In this document: in pieces, positions 48,929 to 58,893 of the stretch
Layout: each line of letters opens with the position of its first letter
How positions within the stretch are numbered: the first letter of the stretch is position 1
Source: Postechiella marina
GTDB lineage: Bacteria; Bacteroidota; Bacteroidia; Flavobacteriales; Flavobacteriaceae
Direction of reading: 5' to 3'
DNA: 64,000 nucleotides
NCBI RefSeq assembly: GCF_039538365.1
Contig: NZ_BAABCA010000002.1
Location: forward strand, 310,001 to 374,000
The notes under the pieces: model-generated
Told to the model about the DNA's origin: nothing
Databases searched by the model: none
The model's input: only the letters and a program-made list of their open reading frames with translations
Position numbers and translations under genes: made by a program

Positions 48929-50941
48929 TTATTTGTATGAACGTTGTTTAAGTTCAATATCTTTAAATTCTAATTCTTCTTTATGTAATTCTGCATCTGC
49001 AGGTTCTCCTTTGTATTCCCAAGCCGAAACAAATGCAAACTCTTCATCGTTACGCTTTGCTTCACCTTTTTGAGGCCCATCGAGTTCAGCAGACTCTTCT
49101 CTAAAGTGTCCTCCACAAGATTCAGCTCTTGTTAAAGCATCTTTAGCAAATAACTCTCCTAACTCTAAGAAATCTGCTACTCTTCCAGCTTTTTCAAGTT
49201 CTGGGTTCATTTCGTTAGATGCTCCAGGAACAGAAACTTCTTTCCAGAATTCTTCACGAATAGCTTTTATTTCGACCATAGCTTCTTTTAAGCCTTTTTC
49301 GTTTCTTGACATTCCACATTTATCCCACATTACTTTTCCAAGTTTTTTGTGGAAATAATCAACAGATTTTGTTCCTTTATTAGTTATAAAGAATTCTATT
49401 CTCTCTTTAACTTCTTTTTCAGCTTGGTCAAATTCAGCAGTATCTGTTGGTATTTTCCCTGTACGAATATCATCAGATAAATAATCACCTATTGTATAAG
49501 GTAATACAAAATACCCATCGGCTAAACCTTGCATTAAAGCAGAAGCCCCAAGCCTGTTTGCTCCATGATCAGAGAAATTAGCTTCACCAATACAGTATAA
49601 ACCAGGAACAGTTGTCATTAGGTTATAATCAACCCATACACCACCCATTGTGTAGTGAACTGCAGGATAAATCATCATTGGCGTTTTGTATGGATTCTCA
49701 TCTACGATTTTCTCATACATTTGGAATAAGTTTCCGTATTTAGCCTCGACAATAGCTTGTCCTAATTCGTATATTTTTGCTTCTGAAGGATTATTGATAT
49801 TGTGAATTTTTGCTTGCTCTTTTCCGTAACGCTCAATTGCAGAAGCAAAATCTAAGTACACAGCTTCGCCAGTTGCATTAACACCATAACCAGCATCGCA
49901 ACGTTCTTTTGCTGCTCTCGAAGCCACATCACGAGGTACTAAGTTACCAAATGCTGGGTAACGACGCTCTAAGTAATAATCTCTTTCGTCTTCAGACAAA
50001 TCGGTTGGCTTTTTCTTGCCTTCGCGAATTGCCATAACATCATCCATATTTTTTGGTACCCAAATACGTCCATCGTTACGTAAAGACTCAGACATTAATG
50101 TTAATTTAGACTGATAATCTCCCGAACGCGGAATACATGTTGGGTGAATTTGTGTGTAACAAGGGTTAGCGAAAAACGCTCCTTTTTTGTGTATTTTCCA
50201 ACCAGCAGAAACATTAGATCCCATAGCGTTTGTAGATAAGAAAAATACGTTTCCGTACCCTCCAGAAGCCACAACTACCGCATGCGCAGAATGACGCTCT
50301 ATTTCACCAGTTATTAAGTTTCTAGCTATAATTCCTCTTGCTTTTCCGTCAACTTTTACAACATCAAGCATTTCATGACGATTGAACATTTCAATCTTAC
50401 CACGAGCAATTTGACGGTTCATTGCAGAATATGCACCTAATAATAATTGTTGTCCTGTTTGCCCTTTAGCGTAAAATGTTCTTGACACTAATACACCACC
50501 AAACGAACGGTTATCTAACAATCCTCCATAATCACGAGCAAAAGGAACACCTTGAGCTACACATTGATCTATAATGTTTGCAGACACCTCTGCTAAACGA
50601 TATACATTAGCTTCGCGAGATCTGTAATCGCCTCCTTTTACAGTATCGTAAAACAATCTGTAAGTTGAGTCTCCATCACCTTGATAGTTTTTTGCAGCAT
50701 TAATACCTCCTTGTGCAGCAATAGAGTGTGCACGACGCGGAGAATCTTGATAAGCAAATGCTTTTACGTTATATCCTAACTCAGCCAAGGTTGCAGCAGC
50801 AGAACCACCAGCTAAACCTGTTCCTACCACAATTATGTCGATATGACGCTTGTTTGCAGGATTTACTAAGTCTATTTTATTTTTATAATCTGTCCATTTA
50901 TCTTGAATTGGACCTTGAGGTACTTTTGAATCTAAAGCCAT
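48929..50941 (-). CDS. sdhA: Succinate dehydrogenase/fumarate reductase flavoprotein subunit
   Basis: A 670-residue SdhA. FAD binding is seen in [19 protein letters not shown] and in the [21 protein letters not shown] segment, which includes the flavinylated-histidine region. The active-site region lies in [15 protein letters not shown] and [13 protein letters not shown]. The length is that of the large Bacteroidetes/epsilon-type enzymes that pair with a single five-helix cytochrome b. It lies in the TCA cycle and respiratory chain, bound to the cytoplasmic face of the inner membrane. Confidence 0.96.
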   Translation of the reverse strand: MALDSKVPQGPIQDKWTDYKNKIDLVNPANKRHIDIIVVGTGLAGGSAAATLAELGYNVKAFAYQDSPRRAHSIAAQGGINAAKNYQGDGDSTYRLFYDTVKGGDYRSREANVYRLAEVSANIIDQCVAQGVPFARDYGGLLDNRSFGGVLVSRTFYAKGQTGQQLLLGAYSAMNRQIARGKIEMFNRHEMLDVVKVDGKARGIIARNLITGEIERHSAHAVVVASGGYGNVFFLSTNAMGSNVSAGWKIHKKGAFFANPCYTQIHPTCIPRSGDYQSKLTLMSESLRNDGRIWVPKNMDDVMAIREGKKKPTDLSEDERDYYLERRYPAFGNLVPRDVASRAAKERCDAGYGVNATGEAVYLDFASAIERYGKEQAKIHNINNPSEAKIYELGQAIVEAKYGNLFQMYEKIVDENPYKTPMMIYPAVHYTMGGVWVDYNLMTTVPGLYCIGEANFSDHGANRLGASALMQGLADGYFVLPYTIGDYLSDDIRTGKIPTDTAEFDQAEKEVKERIEFFITNKGTKSVDYFHKKLGKVMWDKCGMSRNEKGLKEAMVEIKAIREEFWKEVSVPGASNEMNPELEKAGRVADFLELGELFAKDALTRAESCGGHFREESAELDGPQKGEAKRNDEEFAFVSAWEYKGEPADAELHKEELEFKDIELKQRSYK

Positions 50942-50952
50942 AGTATTTAAGA

Positions 50953-51630
50953 TTAATGGTTATTTAATAAGAAATGAAAAAGCGCAACGAAAACAAATCC
51001 TAATGGGATTAAAATTGAATACGCCTTACCGAATAGTTGTAAGTTCTTTTTACGACCAGCTGTAGATCCCATAGATTGAAAAGCAGATGTAAATCCATGT
51101 GCTAGGTGTAAACCTAAAAGTACAAACGAAATTACATAAGCTCCTACTCTTAAAGGATTTTGAAATTTCTCAACTAGTTCGTGGTAATATCTAAATTCAC
51201 CGTTATGCAACCCAGACACATCTCCAACAATATATTTTGTGTTAATTTCTGGAATCCAAAAATCGATAAAGTGAAGTACAATAAACGCTAGAATTACTAG
51301 CCCGCTGTAAATCATGTTTCTACTTGACCATGAAGAGTTTGCTGCTCCGTTGTTTTTTGCATAAGAAACACCATTCGCTTTTTTATTTTTAAGCTCAAGA
51401 ATGAATCCCATTACAAAGTGAAATACAACAGCAAAAATTAATACCGGTTGTAGTGCAAATTGAACAAGTGGGTTTGTACCCATAAAATGTGATACTTCGT
51501 TAAATGCATCTGGACTAAAAACTGATAATAAGTTTATAAATAAATGCTGAAGTAAGAAAAACATTAGGAAGAGCGCTGATAGCGCCATAGCTACCTTTCT
51601 TCCAATCGAAGATTTAAAAAATCCACTCAT
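50953..51630 (-). CDS. sdhC: Succinate dehydrogenase cytochrome b subunit
   Basis: A 225-residue membrane subunit with five predicted helices and histidines suitable for two haems ([53 protein letters not shown]). It matches the single-anchor, di-haem type B subunit found in Bacteroidetes. It reduces menaquinone or takes electrons from menaquinol. It is the first gene of sdhCAB, 11 bases before sdhA, behind a strong promoter. Confidence 0.94.
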   Translation of the reverse strand: MSGFFKSSIGRKVAMALSALFLMFFLLQHLFINLLSVFSPDAFNEVSHFMGTNPLVQFALQPVLIFAVVFHFVMGFILELKNKKANGVSYAKNNGAANSSWSSRNMIYSGLVILAFIVLHFIDFWIPEINTKYIVGDVSGLHNGEFRYYHELVEKFQNPLRVGAYVISFVLLGLHLAHGFTSAFQSMGSTAGRKKNLQLFGKAYSILIPLGFVFVALFHFLLNNH

Positions 51631-51656
51631 ATTTTGAAGTTAGTTTATAATTTATA

Positions 51657-51688
51657 CAAATGTAAGCTAGGAAGCATTTATAGACAAA
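51657..51688 (-). promoter_or_regulatory. Promoter of sdhCAB
   Basis: On the minus strand TTTG (51685-51688), 20 bases, TACATTTG (51657-51664). This is an exact match to the Bacteroidetes consensus, 27 bases before the sdhC ATG. Confidence 0.8.
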
Positions 51689-51980
51689 TAACCGCTCTTT
51701 TGTTTTCGCTATTTAGAATGGTTTTAAAAAAGACTAGCAAATTCGAACAGATATTGAAGAATTATCAACAAACCATATTATATTTTAAGATTATTTTCTA
51801 ACAAATAGACAAAATTTACTTTATTAATAAATTGCAACCGTGCAAAAACACTACGTATTCTATACTTTCATCCCTTTGTTAATGCTGGTCAACCAAAATA
51901 TAATTCTGTTTTACAACTAAAAACTCAAATTATCTACGTAAAAACACTTAGTTTATATTTTTAACTTAAAGCCTTTAAAT
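51689..51980. other. Non-coding stretch between sdhC and the T9SS protease gene
   Basis: The gap between genes (51631-52041) is about 410 bases. Apart from the sdh promoter and the terminator at 51981-52018 I see nothing in it: no long open frame, no repeat and no RNA gene that I recognise. Confidence 0.4.
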
Positions 51981-52018
51981 AAAATAAGCCAAAACAGTTA
52001 ACTGCTTTGGCTTATTTT
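51981..52018 (-). terminator. Terminator of the T9SS protease gene
   Basis: A 19-base inverted repeat with one mismatch (51981-51999 with 52000-52018), centred on CAGTTAACTG, 23 bases past the stop codon. On the minus strand it runs out into a T-rich end. Confidence 0.7.
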
Positions 52019-52041
52019 AAAAAGCTATCGATATAACACAC

Positions 52042-53793
52042 TTATTCTTTAAGTATTTTTTTTGTTATCATTCCGTTTGAAGAGTGAATATTTACAAAAT
52101 ACATACCTTTTGATACCCCTTGTAAGCTTATCACTTTTGTTTTTAACAAATCAGTATTAGAGATTAACCGACCGCTAACATCATATATTACAGCTTTTTC
52201 TAACGTAAGAAACGAATCGTTTTTAATAAAAAACTGGCCAATTGTTGGATTAGGATACATACTAACCGAATTATTTAGCTCTTCATCTTCCACACTTAAA
52301 GGGCAACTTCCTGCATAAGCACTCATTAAAGGCAAACTACATATCATGTTTGCAGTACTTCTTGCTTGCACCATATTTGCTGCATCAATATTCTTAGAAT
52401 TTAAAGTTCTATTTTGTTGTTCTAAAGCTATGTCATAATCCATAACATCATCACTGTCTACAACATGATTTAGCAAATGCGCATGACCTAATTCGTGTAA
52501 AGCTACGCTATAAAAATCGTAACCTAGATTTGTTCCCCCATCATAAAACCATGGGGAAAGATCTGTATTATCAAAAATTAAATCTACCTGATTAACCACC
52601 CAATCTTCAGAATTATTACATGCTCCACCATATAGCGTAGTAACCCCTAAATTACCTGCTGGCAAAACATTAAAAGACACTACATTTAAACCGTCATCTA
52701 GAGCAGAGTCTACAGTAGTTGTATTAGAATCTACATCCCAATTAATCCCCGTTTCGCAACTCCAATTTTTAAGCACTGCATTAAAAGCTGTATTAGCATT
52801 TGTATTTGATTCAAAATCTGAGTTAAATATCCAAGTTATACCTCCATCGCCATTCATATCTACATGCTGCAACTTATACTCCGTGTCATTAGCCTGCCCG
52901 TTAGATAAGGCATAAGTAACCGTTAACAAATTTACAGACTCAACCGAACTATTACTATCATCTGTAACTAATATTGTTCCTGTACCTGCTAACGATGGCA
53001 CCTCTAAAACAATAGCAGTATCAGACCAACTAATTATTTGTCCATTTAAAGCAGTAACAAATGTTCCTCCTCCATCGTCTGCATTTCTAAAAGACACAGA
53101 GCCCGCACCTTGTGTAGCCCCAAAACCAGTACCTGTTATTGTTAATTGCGATTGCGTTCCTGCTGTTATTGAAGTTGGCGAAAAACTAGTAATATTTGGT
53201 GCCAACACGCCTTTTATTCCATTGTTTTTTAAAGTGTTTTTAACAACCTTAAAGTCTTTAACTTTTGAAAACTTAGAGTTACTAATTTTTTCAATTCTAG
53301 CATAAAAATCTTCTTCAATATTCTTAATTACAGAAAAAGGGTTTATAGCTACATTATCGATTAAATTATACTTATAAAAACCTTGAACAGAACTATATGG
53401 CTTAAAAGCTTTTATTTTATCTGATTTTACCGATTTTTCTTCTCCATGCAAAGTAAAAAGACCAATATCGTTAGTATTTAATTGCAAACTCGGTATCACC
53501 TTTTGCATTTTTCCATTTACAAAACCTCCCGGTGTAATTACTTCTACAGTTTCTACCAAATCACCTTTAAACACTTTATACACCTCTACAGTGTTAACAG
53601 TAAATATCTTAGTATAATTAGAATTCCAAAAAGATTCTTTCGATAAAACCTTACCTTCTACTACCAAATTAGAGGCATTTATTTGCTCTTCTAAAGAAAT
53701 CTCTCTTAAAACTTCTTGAGCATTAAAACTAGAACTAATAAAAAATAACAGAATAAATAAATTTAATAATTTACGCGTAAAACTTTTTTCCAT
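52042..53793 (-). CDS. T9SS-secreted metzincin-like protease with IPT/TIG domain
   Basis: A 583-residue secreted protein with a signal peptide ending near SFNAQ and an N-terminal region of about 170 residues with a YKVFKGD strand. An IPT/TIG-like domain follows at about 198-290 (SFSPTSITAGTQSQLTITGTGFG). The zinc-protease core at about 430-450 has HELGHAHLLNH, fitting HExxHxxxxxH, followed by VMDYD as a possible Met-turn. A C-terminal type A sorting domain begins at about 510 (YPNPTIGQFFI, GMYFVNIHSSNGMITKKI). It is exported by T9SS and likely cleaves extracellular protein. The substrate is unknown. Confidence 0.87.
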   Translation of the reverse strand: MEKSFTRKLLNLFILLFFISSSFNAQEVLREISLEEQINASNLVVEGKVLSKESFWNSNYTKIFTVNTVEVYKVFKGDLVETVEVITPGGFVNGKMQKVIPSLQLNTNDIGLFTLHGEEKSVKSDKIKAFKPYSSVQGFYKYNLIDNVAINPFSVIKNIEEDFYARIEKISNSKFSKVKDFKVVKNTLKNNGIKGVLAPNITSFSPTSITAGTQSQLTITGTGFGATQGAGSVSFRNADDGGGTFVTALNGQIISWSDTAIVLEVPSLAGTGTILVTDDSNSSVESVNLLTVTYALSNGQANDTEYKLQHVDMNGDGGITWIFNSDFESNTNANTAFNAVLKNWSCETGINWDVDSNTTTVDSALDDGLNVVSFNVLPAGNLGVTTLYGGACNNSEDWVVNQVDLIFDNTDLSPWFYDGGTNLGYDFYSVALHELGHAHLLNHVVDSDDVMDYDIALEQQNRTLNSKNIDAANMVQARSTANMICSLPLMSAYAGSCPLSVEDEELNNSVSMYPNPTIGQFFIKNDSFLTLEKAVIYDVSGRLISNTDLLKTKVISLQGVSKGMYFVNIHSSNGMITKKILKE

Positions 53794-53922
53794 TTTAAAG
53801 TATTGTAATGATATGTAGTAATATACGCAATATATTTGTTTTTAGATGTCCAACAGTTACTCTTAAACCAAATAATCTTTAATAAAAGATTAAATTAGCG
53901 CGATAATAGAAATACATACATT

Positions 53923-55215
53923 ATGAAATACCACCCTATAAACCCAAACCTCTTTATACAAAATAGAAAAAATTTTGCTAACCAAATGGAAGCAAACAGC
54001 TTAGCTGTTTTTAACTCTAACGACATATATCCTATTAGCGCAGATAGCACCATGCCTTTTGAGCAACATAGAGATATTTTTTATTTAAGCGGTGTAGACC
54101 AAGAGGAAAGTATTTTGGTTTTATTTCCAGATTGCCCCAAAGAGAAACATCGTGAAATATTATTTTTAAAAGAAACCAACGAGCATATTGCCATTTGGGA
54201 AGGAGAAAAACTAACAAAGGAAAAAGCTTTTGAAACTAGCGGAATAAAAACAGTATACTGGTTACAAGACATGGAAAAAATCATGTTCGAGATAATGACA
54301 CAATGCGATACCGTTTACATTAACACAAACGAACACTATAGAGCGTCTGTTGAAACGCAAACTAGAGAAGACCGTTATACTAAATGGTTAAAAGAACGTT
54401 TTCCTGCCCATAGAGTAGCAAAAAGCAATCCTATTTTACAACGCTTACGATCTGTAAAAAATCAAATAGAAATAGATTTAATTCAACAAGCCTGCAACAT
54501 TACAGAAAAAGGGTTTCGAAGAATATTAAATTTTGTAAAACCAGATGTTTGGGAATTTGAAATTGAAGCAGAATTTACTCATGAATTACTAATAAATCGT
54601 TCTAAGAAATTTGCCTACACACCCATAGTTGCCTCAGGTAATAATGCAAATGTTTTACACTATATTGAAAACAACCAACAATGCAAGGCAGGAGAATTAA
54701 TTCTTATGGATATTGGCGCAGAATATGCCAATTACTCTAGCGACATGACTAGAAGTGTACCTGTTTCTGGAAAATTTACAGAACGTCAAAAAGCAGTTTA
54801 CAATGCTGTAAATAGAGTAAAAAACGAAGCTACAAAAATGCTAACACCAGGAACAGACTGGGCCAATTACCATATTGAGGTTGGAAAAATTATGACTTCG
54901 GAATTATTAGACTTAAACCTATTAGATAAAGCCGATGTACAAAACGAAAATCCAGAATGGCCTGCTTACAAAAAGTACTTTATGCATGGCACATCTCACC
55001 ACATGGGATTAGACACACACGATTATGGTATTTTAACAGAACCCATGCAAGCCAACATGGTGTTTACTGTAGAGCCTGGTATTTACATTCCTAATGAAGG
55101 TTTTGGTATTCGATTAGAAGACGATGTTGTTATTCAAGATTCTGGCGAACCATTTAACCTAATGAGAAATATACCTATTGAAGCTAATGAAATTGAAGAT
55201 ATAATGAATTCTTAA
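53923..55215 (+). CDS. pepP: Xaa-Pro aminopeptidase (aminopeptidase P family)
   Basis: A 430-residue M24 aminopeptidase. The N-terminal AMP_N domain (about 1-140, with FYLSGVDQEESILVLFPD) precedes the pita-bread catalytic domain. The metal ligands are visible: ILMDIGAEYANYSSDMTRS (two Asp), FMHGTSHHMGLDTHD (His), FTVEPGIYIP (Glu) and GIRLEDDVVI (Glu). It removes N-terminal residues before proline. It is cytoplasmic, with no signal peptide, and monocistronic, ending at a shared terminator. Confidence 0.93.
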   Translation: MKYHPINPNLFIQNRKNFANQMEANSLAVFNSNDIYPISADSTMPFEQHRDIFYLSGVDQEESILVLFPDCPKEKHREILFLKETNEHIAIWEGEKLTKEKAFETSGIKTVYWLQDMEKIMFEIMTQCDTVYINTNEHYRASVETQTREDRYTKWLKERFPAHRVAKSNPILQRLRSVKNQIEIDLIQQACNITEKGFRRILNFVKPDVWEFEIEAEFTHELLINRSKKFAYTPIVASGNNANVLHYIENNQQCKAGELILMDIGAEYANYSSDMTRSVPVSGKFTERQKAVYNAVNRVKNEATKMLTPGTDWANYHIEVGKIMTSELLDLNLLDKADVQNENPEWPAYKKYFMHGTSHHMGLDTHDYGILTEPMQANMVFTVEPGIYIPNEGFGIRLEDDVVIQDSGEPFNLMRNIPIEANEIEDIMNS

Positions 55216-55221
55216 AAAGTT

Positions 55222-55249
55222 AAAAGGGTCGTTTTACAACGACCCTTTT
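55222..55249. terminator. Bidirectional terminator between pepP and aspartate kinase
   Basis: Perfect 12-base stem (55222-55233 with 55238-55249), TTAC loop, with A and T ends. It lies between convergent genes. Confidence 0.8.
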
Positions 55250-55272
55250 GCTAATAGCTTAAATTTTATTAA

Positions 55273-56595
55273 TTATAGAGTGACTAATTCAAATAAATAA
55301 TCATTTAACTTTCTTAGCGTATTTATTTTATCATTAGCATTAACTAGCAATGATATATTATTATTACTTCCTCCATAAGAAATCATTCTTATTTTAACAT
55401 CTTTTAAAATCTGAAACAACTTATAAGTTTCTGAGTGATTCACTATACCATGCCCTACCAAACAAACAATACTTTGATTAGTATCGACCTCTATTGTCGA
55501 GAAAGCCTCCAATTCTGATATAATTTTATCAAGATTTCTATCGTCATCAATAGTTAGCGATACTGCCACCTCCGATGTTGTTATCATATCAATAGATGTT
55601 TCGTAAGTCTCAAATATCTCAAAAACCTTTTTAAGAAAACCATGAGCTTGCAGCATTCTACCCGACTTAATTTTAATAGCAGTAATACCGTCTTTTGCAG
55701 CCAATGCTTTAATACCATTTTCTGGCGTTTCGCTAGAAATTAAAGTACCGTAAGCATCAGGGTCCATAGTGTTTTTTAATCGCACCGGAATATTATCTTC
55801 TCTTACAGGAGTAACGGTTTGTGGGTGTAATATTTTTGCTCCAAAATAAGCCAACTCTGCAGCTTCATCAAAAGACAAATTAGAAATTGGTCGTGTATTA
55901 TCAACATATCTAGGATCGTTGTTATGCATACCATCAATATCTGTCCAAATCTGCACCTCTTCTGCTAAAATAGCTGCACCTATAATTGTTGCAGTATAAT
56001 CGCTTCCACCACGCTGCAAATTAGAAATAGCATCAGCATTGTCTAAACAAATAAAACCTTGTGTAATATAAACATCTACTTCACCTGTATTTTTTAAAAT
56101 ACGACTTAAATTAGATTTTATATAGTCCATATTAGGCTCTTTAGCACCATCTATCCTCATAAAATCTAATGCTGGCAACAACGCAGAACTTATACCTTCT
56201 TGCTTTAAATACCCATTAAACATAAATGTTGACATTAATTCGCCCTGTGCCACAATCTCGTTTGCTAAAGTTTGCGAATATGTTTTATAGGTACACTCTA
56301 ACAAAAAATTAAAAATTCCTGTTACATAGTTTTTTGCCTCTTCGTTTATCGCTTTGTTTTGCAAAAGACTATCTATAACTTCAAAATATTTTTCATGAAG
56401 TTTATTTATAGTTTCTGTTGCATCGTTAACAGATTTCTCAGCAATATTATTTGCAATAGATACCAATGCATTGGTAGTACCAGACATTGCAGACAATACA
56501 ATTACCTTCTTTTCCCCATCATTTACAATATTCTTTACATTTTGAATATTCTCTATAGATCCAACCGAGGTTCCACCAAACTTTAATACTTTCAT
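55273..56595 (-). CDS. lysC: Aspartate kinase, monofunctional
   Basis: A 440-residue aspartokinase, the first step of lysine, threonine and methionine synthesis. Kinase motifs are present: MKVLKFGGTSVGS, VIVLSAMSGTTNAL, LQRGGSDYTATIIGA and WTDIDGMHNNDPR. The C-terminal about 130 residues form ACT-type regulatory domains (ITAIKIKSGRMLQAHGFLKKVFEIF, IVCLVGHGI). It has no homoserine dehydrogenase half, unlike ThrA. A divergent gene with an ACT-like end starts 128 bases away. The lysC name marks the class, not a proven isozyme role. Confidence 0.9.
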   Translation of the reverse strand: MKVLKFGGTSVGSIENIQNVKNIVNDGEKKVIVLSAMSGTTNALVSIANNIAEKSVNDATETINKLHEKYFEVIDSLLQNKAINEEAKNYVTGIFNFLLECTYKTYSQTLANEIVAQGELMSTFMFNGYLKQEGISSALLPALDFMRIDGAKEPNMDYIKSNLSRILKNTGEVDVYITQGFICLDNADAISNLQRGGSDYTATIIGAAILAEEVQIWTDIDGMHNNDPRYVDNTRPISNLSFDEAAELAYFGAKILHPQTVTPVREDNIPVRLKNTMDPDAYGTLISSETPENGIKALAAKDGITAIKIKSGRMLQAHGFLKKVFEIFETYETSIDMITTSEVAVSLTIDDDRNLDKIISELEAFSTIEVDTNQSIVCLVGHGIVNHSETYKLFQILKDVKIRMISYGGSNNNISLLVNANDKINTLRKLNDYLFELVTL

Positions 56596-56723
56596 TTACT
56601 AAATACTTTATAATATAATATTATCAAGATGATAATTCATCAACAAAATTATGGTTCGTAACTCAAATCACATCATTTATATAAAAAAATGTTTATTTTA
56701 GCACAAATTGTTAAATAATTAAC

Positions 56724-57380
56724 ATGAAGACTGTATCTAACTGTGTAGAAGACATTTTAATAACACAACCTTACCTAGAAGAAGCACTTTCTAGAAACAT
56801 AATAAACTTTAGCGCTTTAGCCATAGAGCTAACAGAGCCCATAAGTAAAATGCTAAAAAAAGACGTAAAACCGGGCGCTATAATGATGGCGTTAAGGCGT
56901 TATAACCCACCAGCAACACTCTCTAATTCTGTAAAAATGAAACGCGCTATTCAGAATTTAGGAGACATAACTGTGCGCTCTAACTTAACTGATTTTACAG
57001 TAAAAAACTCAGACTCGTTAATAGACAACCACTCAAAAATTCTTGATAAAATTAACGAAGAATCTAAATTATTTTACACCTTTACTAGAGGCATACACGA
57101 AAGCAACATTATTGTTTCTAGTAGTTTAGACGATTTTGTTAAAACTCATTTAAAAAAAGAAACATTTTTAGCTATACAAGATGGTCTATCTGCTATAAGC
57201 ATAAACTTACCTCAAGACAACTCTAAAATAGCAGGACTGTATTATCATTTTTTTAAACGATTAGCTTGGGAAGGTGTTGTATTATACGAAGTACTATCTA
57301 CCACAAACGAGTTTACAATTCTAGTTGAAGACGAATTTGTAGACAAAGCCTTTACTGCCATAAAAAAAGTTAAAAACTAA
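56724..57380 (+). CDS. Conserved protein with ACT-like C-terminus
   Basis: A 218-residue cytoplasmic protein that I do not recognise by name. The N-terminal half is helical and looks HTH-like (TQPYLEEALSRNIINFSALA, then VKPGAIMMALRRYNPP). The C-terminal half has a beta-alpha-beta pattern ending in NEFTILVEDEFVDKAFTAIKKV, which suggests an ACT-like small-molecule domain. The overall plan recalls predicted regulators of amino acid metabolism (COG2150-like). It is divergent from aspartate kinase, which fits, but DNA binding is not shown. Confidence 0.65.
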   Translation: MKTVSNCVEDILITQPYLEEALSRNIINFSALAIELTEPISKMLKKDVKPGAIMMALRRYNPPATLSNSVKMKRAIQNLGDITVRSNLTDFTVKNSDSLIDNHSKILDKINEESKLFYTFTRGIHESNIIVSSSLDDFVKTHLKKETFLAIQDGLSAISINLPQDNSKIAGLYYHFFKRLAWEGVVLYEVLSTTNEFTILVEDEFVDKAFTAIKKVKN

Positions 57381-57467
57381 AGCCCTGCTATTTTAAAAAT
57401 CATCTTATAAGACTTAATAGCATTTTATTATGTCGATTTTTATCTTTGTCAAAGATTTTTTTTTAGA

Positions 57468-58247
57468 ATGATATTAAAATACAAAGGCATAAATATTTTT
57501 TACACAGACCAAGGCAAAGGAAATGCTGTAGTACTTTTACATGGTTTTTTAGAAAATAGCAGCATGTGGAACGCGATTACACCTGAGTTAACTAAAAGAA
57601 ACCGTGTTATTTGCATAGACTTATTAGGGCACGGACAAACAGAATGCCTAGGCTACGTACACAGTATGGAACTCATGGCAAGTGTTGTAGAATTTGTTCT
57701 TAAACATTTAAAAATACGACGCTCGACTTGTATTGGGCATTCAATGGGTGGATATGTTGCTCTTGCTTTCGCAGAAAAAAACCCTGACGCCTTAAAAGGT
57801 TTGGTATTAATTAACTCTACAGCTGTTGCAGATACCGAAGAAAAGAAAAAGAACAGAGACCGAGCCATTACAGCTGTTAAAAACAACCACAAAAGCTTTA
57901 TAAGAATGGCAATAGCCAACTTATTAAGACCAAAAAACCGAAAACTTTTTGCTGAAGAAAAAAAAGCCACCATTAAGGAAGCCTTAAAAACACCTCTACA
58001 AGGCATTGTTGCTGCTTTAGAAGGTATGAAGATAAGAGAAGATAGGGAAGTTTTACTCCATTTTACACCATATAAAAAGATGATGATAATTGGAAAAAAA
58101 GACCCTGTTTTGGATTATAATAGCTTAATAGAACAAACGAAAAATACAGAGGTAAAATGTGTTGAATTTCCAGATGGGCACATGTCTCATATAGAGAATA
58201 GAACAGAATTAACTACAGAATTAGTGTATTTCATCGAAAAAAAATAG
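57468..58247 (+). CDS. Alpha/beta hydrolase
   Basis: A 259-residue alpha/beta-hydrolase. The nucleophile elbow is GHSMGGYVALAF. The oxyanion region is VVLLHGFLENSSMW. The acid/histidine end is in KKMMIIGKKDPVLDYN and FPDGHMSHIENR. Nothing indicates the substrate; the family includes esterases and MhpC- or BioH-like enzymes. A -7-like TATCTTTG (57441-57448) gives a short leader. The next gene starts 59 bases downstream on the same strand. Confidence 0.85.
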   Translation: MILKYKGINIFYTDQGKGNAVVLLHGFLENSSMWNAITPELTKRNRVICIDLLGHGQTECLGYVHSMELMASVVEFVLKHLKIRRSTCIGHSMGGYVALAFAEKNPDALKGLVLINSTAVADTEEKKKNRDRAITAVKNNHKSFIRMAIANLLRPKNRKLFAEEKKATIKEALKTPLQGIVAALEGMKIREDREVLLHFTPYKKMMIIGKKDPVLDYNSLIEQTKNTEVKCVEFPDGHMSHIENRTELTTELVYFIEKK

Positions 58248-58306
58248 TGTTTCATCGATATATTGGTTTTTATTTATATATTTATGCAAACCTAAATTAT
58301 TAAACC

Positions 58307-58573
58307 ATGAAAAAAGACCCTAACCACCCTGGTTTTATACCTAAAATGTACTGTTCGTTATTTGGGCACAATTACCAAGTTACAAAAAAAGTAACCTACC
58401 ATGTTAAAGAGTACACCTGTAGCCATTGTAAAAAGCAACTAACTACAAGCGGTAACGGAGATTTAATAGAGCTAACTCCCAAGTTTAGAGAAATTAACGC
58501 GATACTAGAACGCATTCACGAAAAGAGATTGAGTCGTTCGAGGCAAAAAACAATCACTTCGTCGATTTACTAA
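58307..58573 (+). CDS. Small Cys/His (zinc-ribbon-like) protein, paralogue 1
   Basis: An 88-residue protein with four potential zinc ligands: C16, H21, C38 and C41 (YCSLFGHNY and YTCSHCKKQLTTSGNG). The spacing C-x4-H-x16-C-x2-C is identical in the genes at 58651 and 60169. The tail is basic (LSRSRQKTITSSIY). The CxxFGHxY start resembles the small DUF1660 group, but the match is weak. Function unknown. Confidence 0.75.
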   Translation: MKKDPNHPGFIPKMYCSLFGHNYQVTKKVTYHVKEYTCSHCKKQLTTSGNGDLIELTPKFREINAILERIHEKRLSRSRQKTITSSIY

Positions 58574-58650
58574 GTATTTCATCGCGCTAATAAAATCATT
58601 TTTAGTACTTTAATGCTCCCTAAGACGTATAATTAACATAAGTATTTTAA

Positions 58651-58893
58651 ATGAAAAACATCCATTGCAAGGTGTTTGGACATGATTATAAAGTAACACG
58701 ACATGTTACAGATCATGTTAAAGAGTACACTTGCGTAAATTGCAAAAAACAGCTTACCACTAGCGGTAATGGAGAATTAACACTACTCACTCCAAAATTT
58801 AAAGAAATTAACGATGTTCTCGAGCGTATGCACCTTAAACGGGTAGCGAATCAAGACCAAGAAAGAAACAAAGCTAAATTGCGCATTGCTTAA
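58651..58893 (+). CDS. Small Cys/His (zinc-ribbon-like) protein, paralogue 2
   Basis: An 80-residue paralogue of the preceding gene, sharing the HVKEYTC, CKKQLTTSGNG and LTPKF-EIN blocks. Ligand residues are C6, H11, C28 and C31. It probably arose by tandem duplication. Its last four bases overlap the thiL stop on the other strand. Confidence 0.77.
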   Translation: MKNIHCKVFGHDYKVTRHVTDHVKEYTCVNCKKQLTTSGNGELTLLTPKFKEINDVLERMHLKRVANQDQERNKAKLRIA

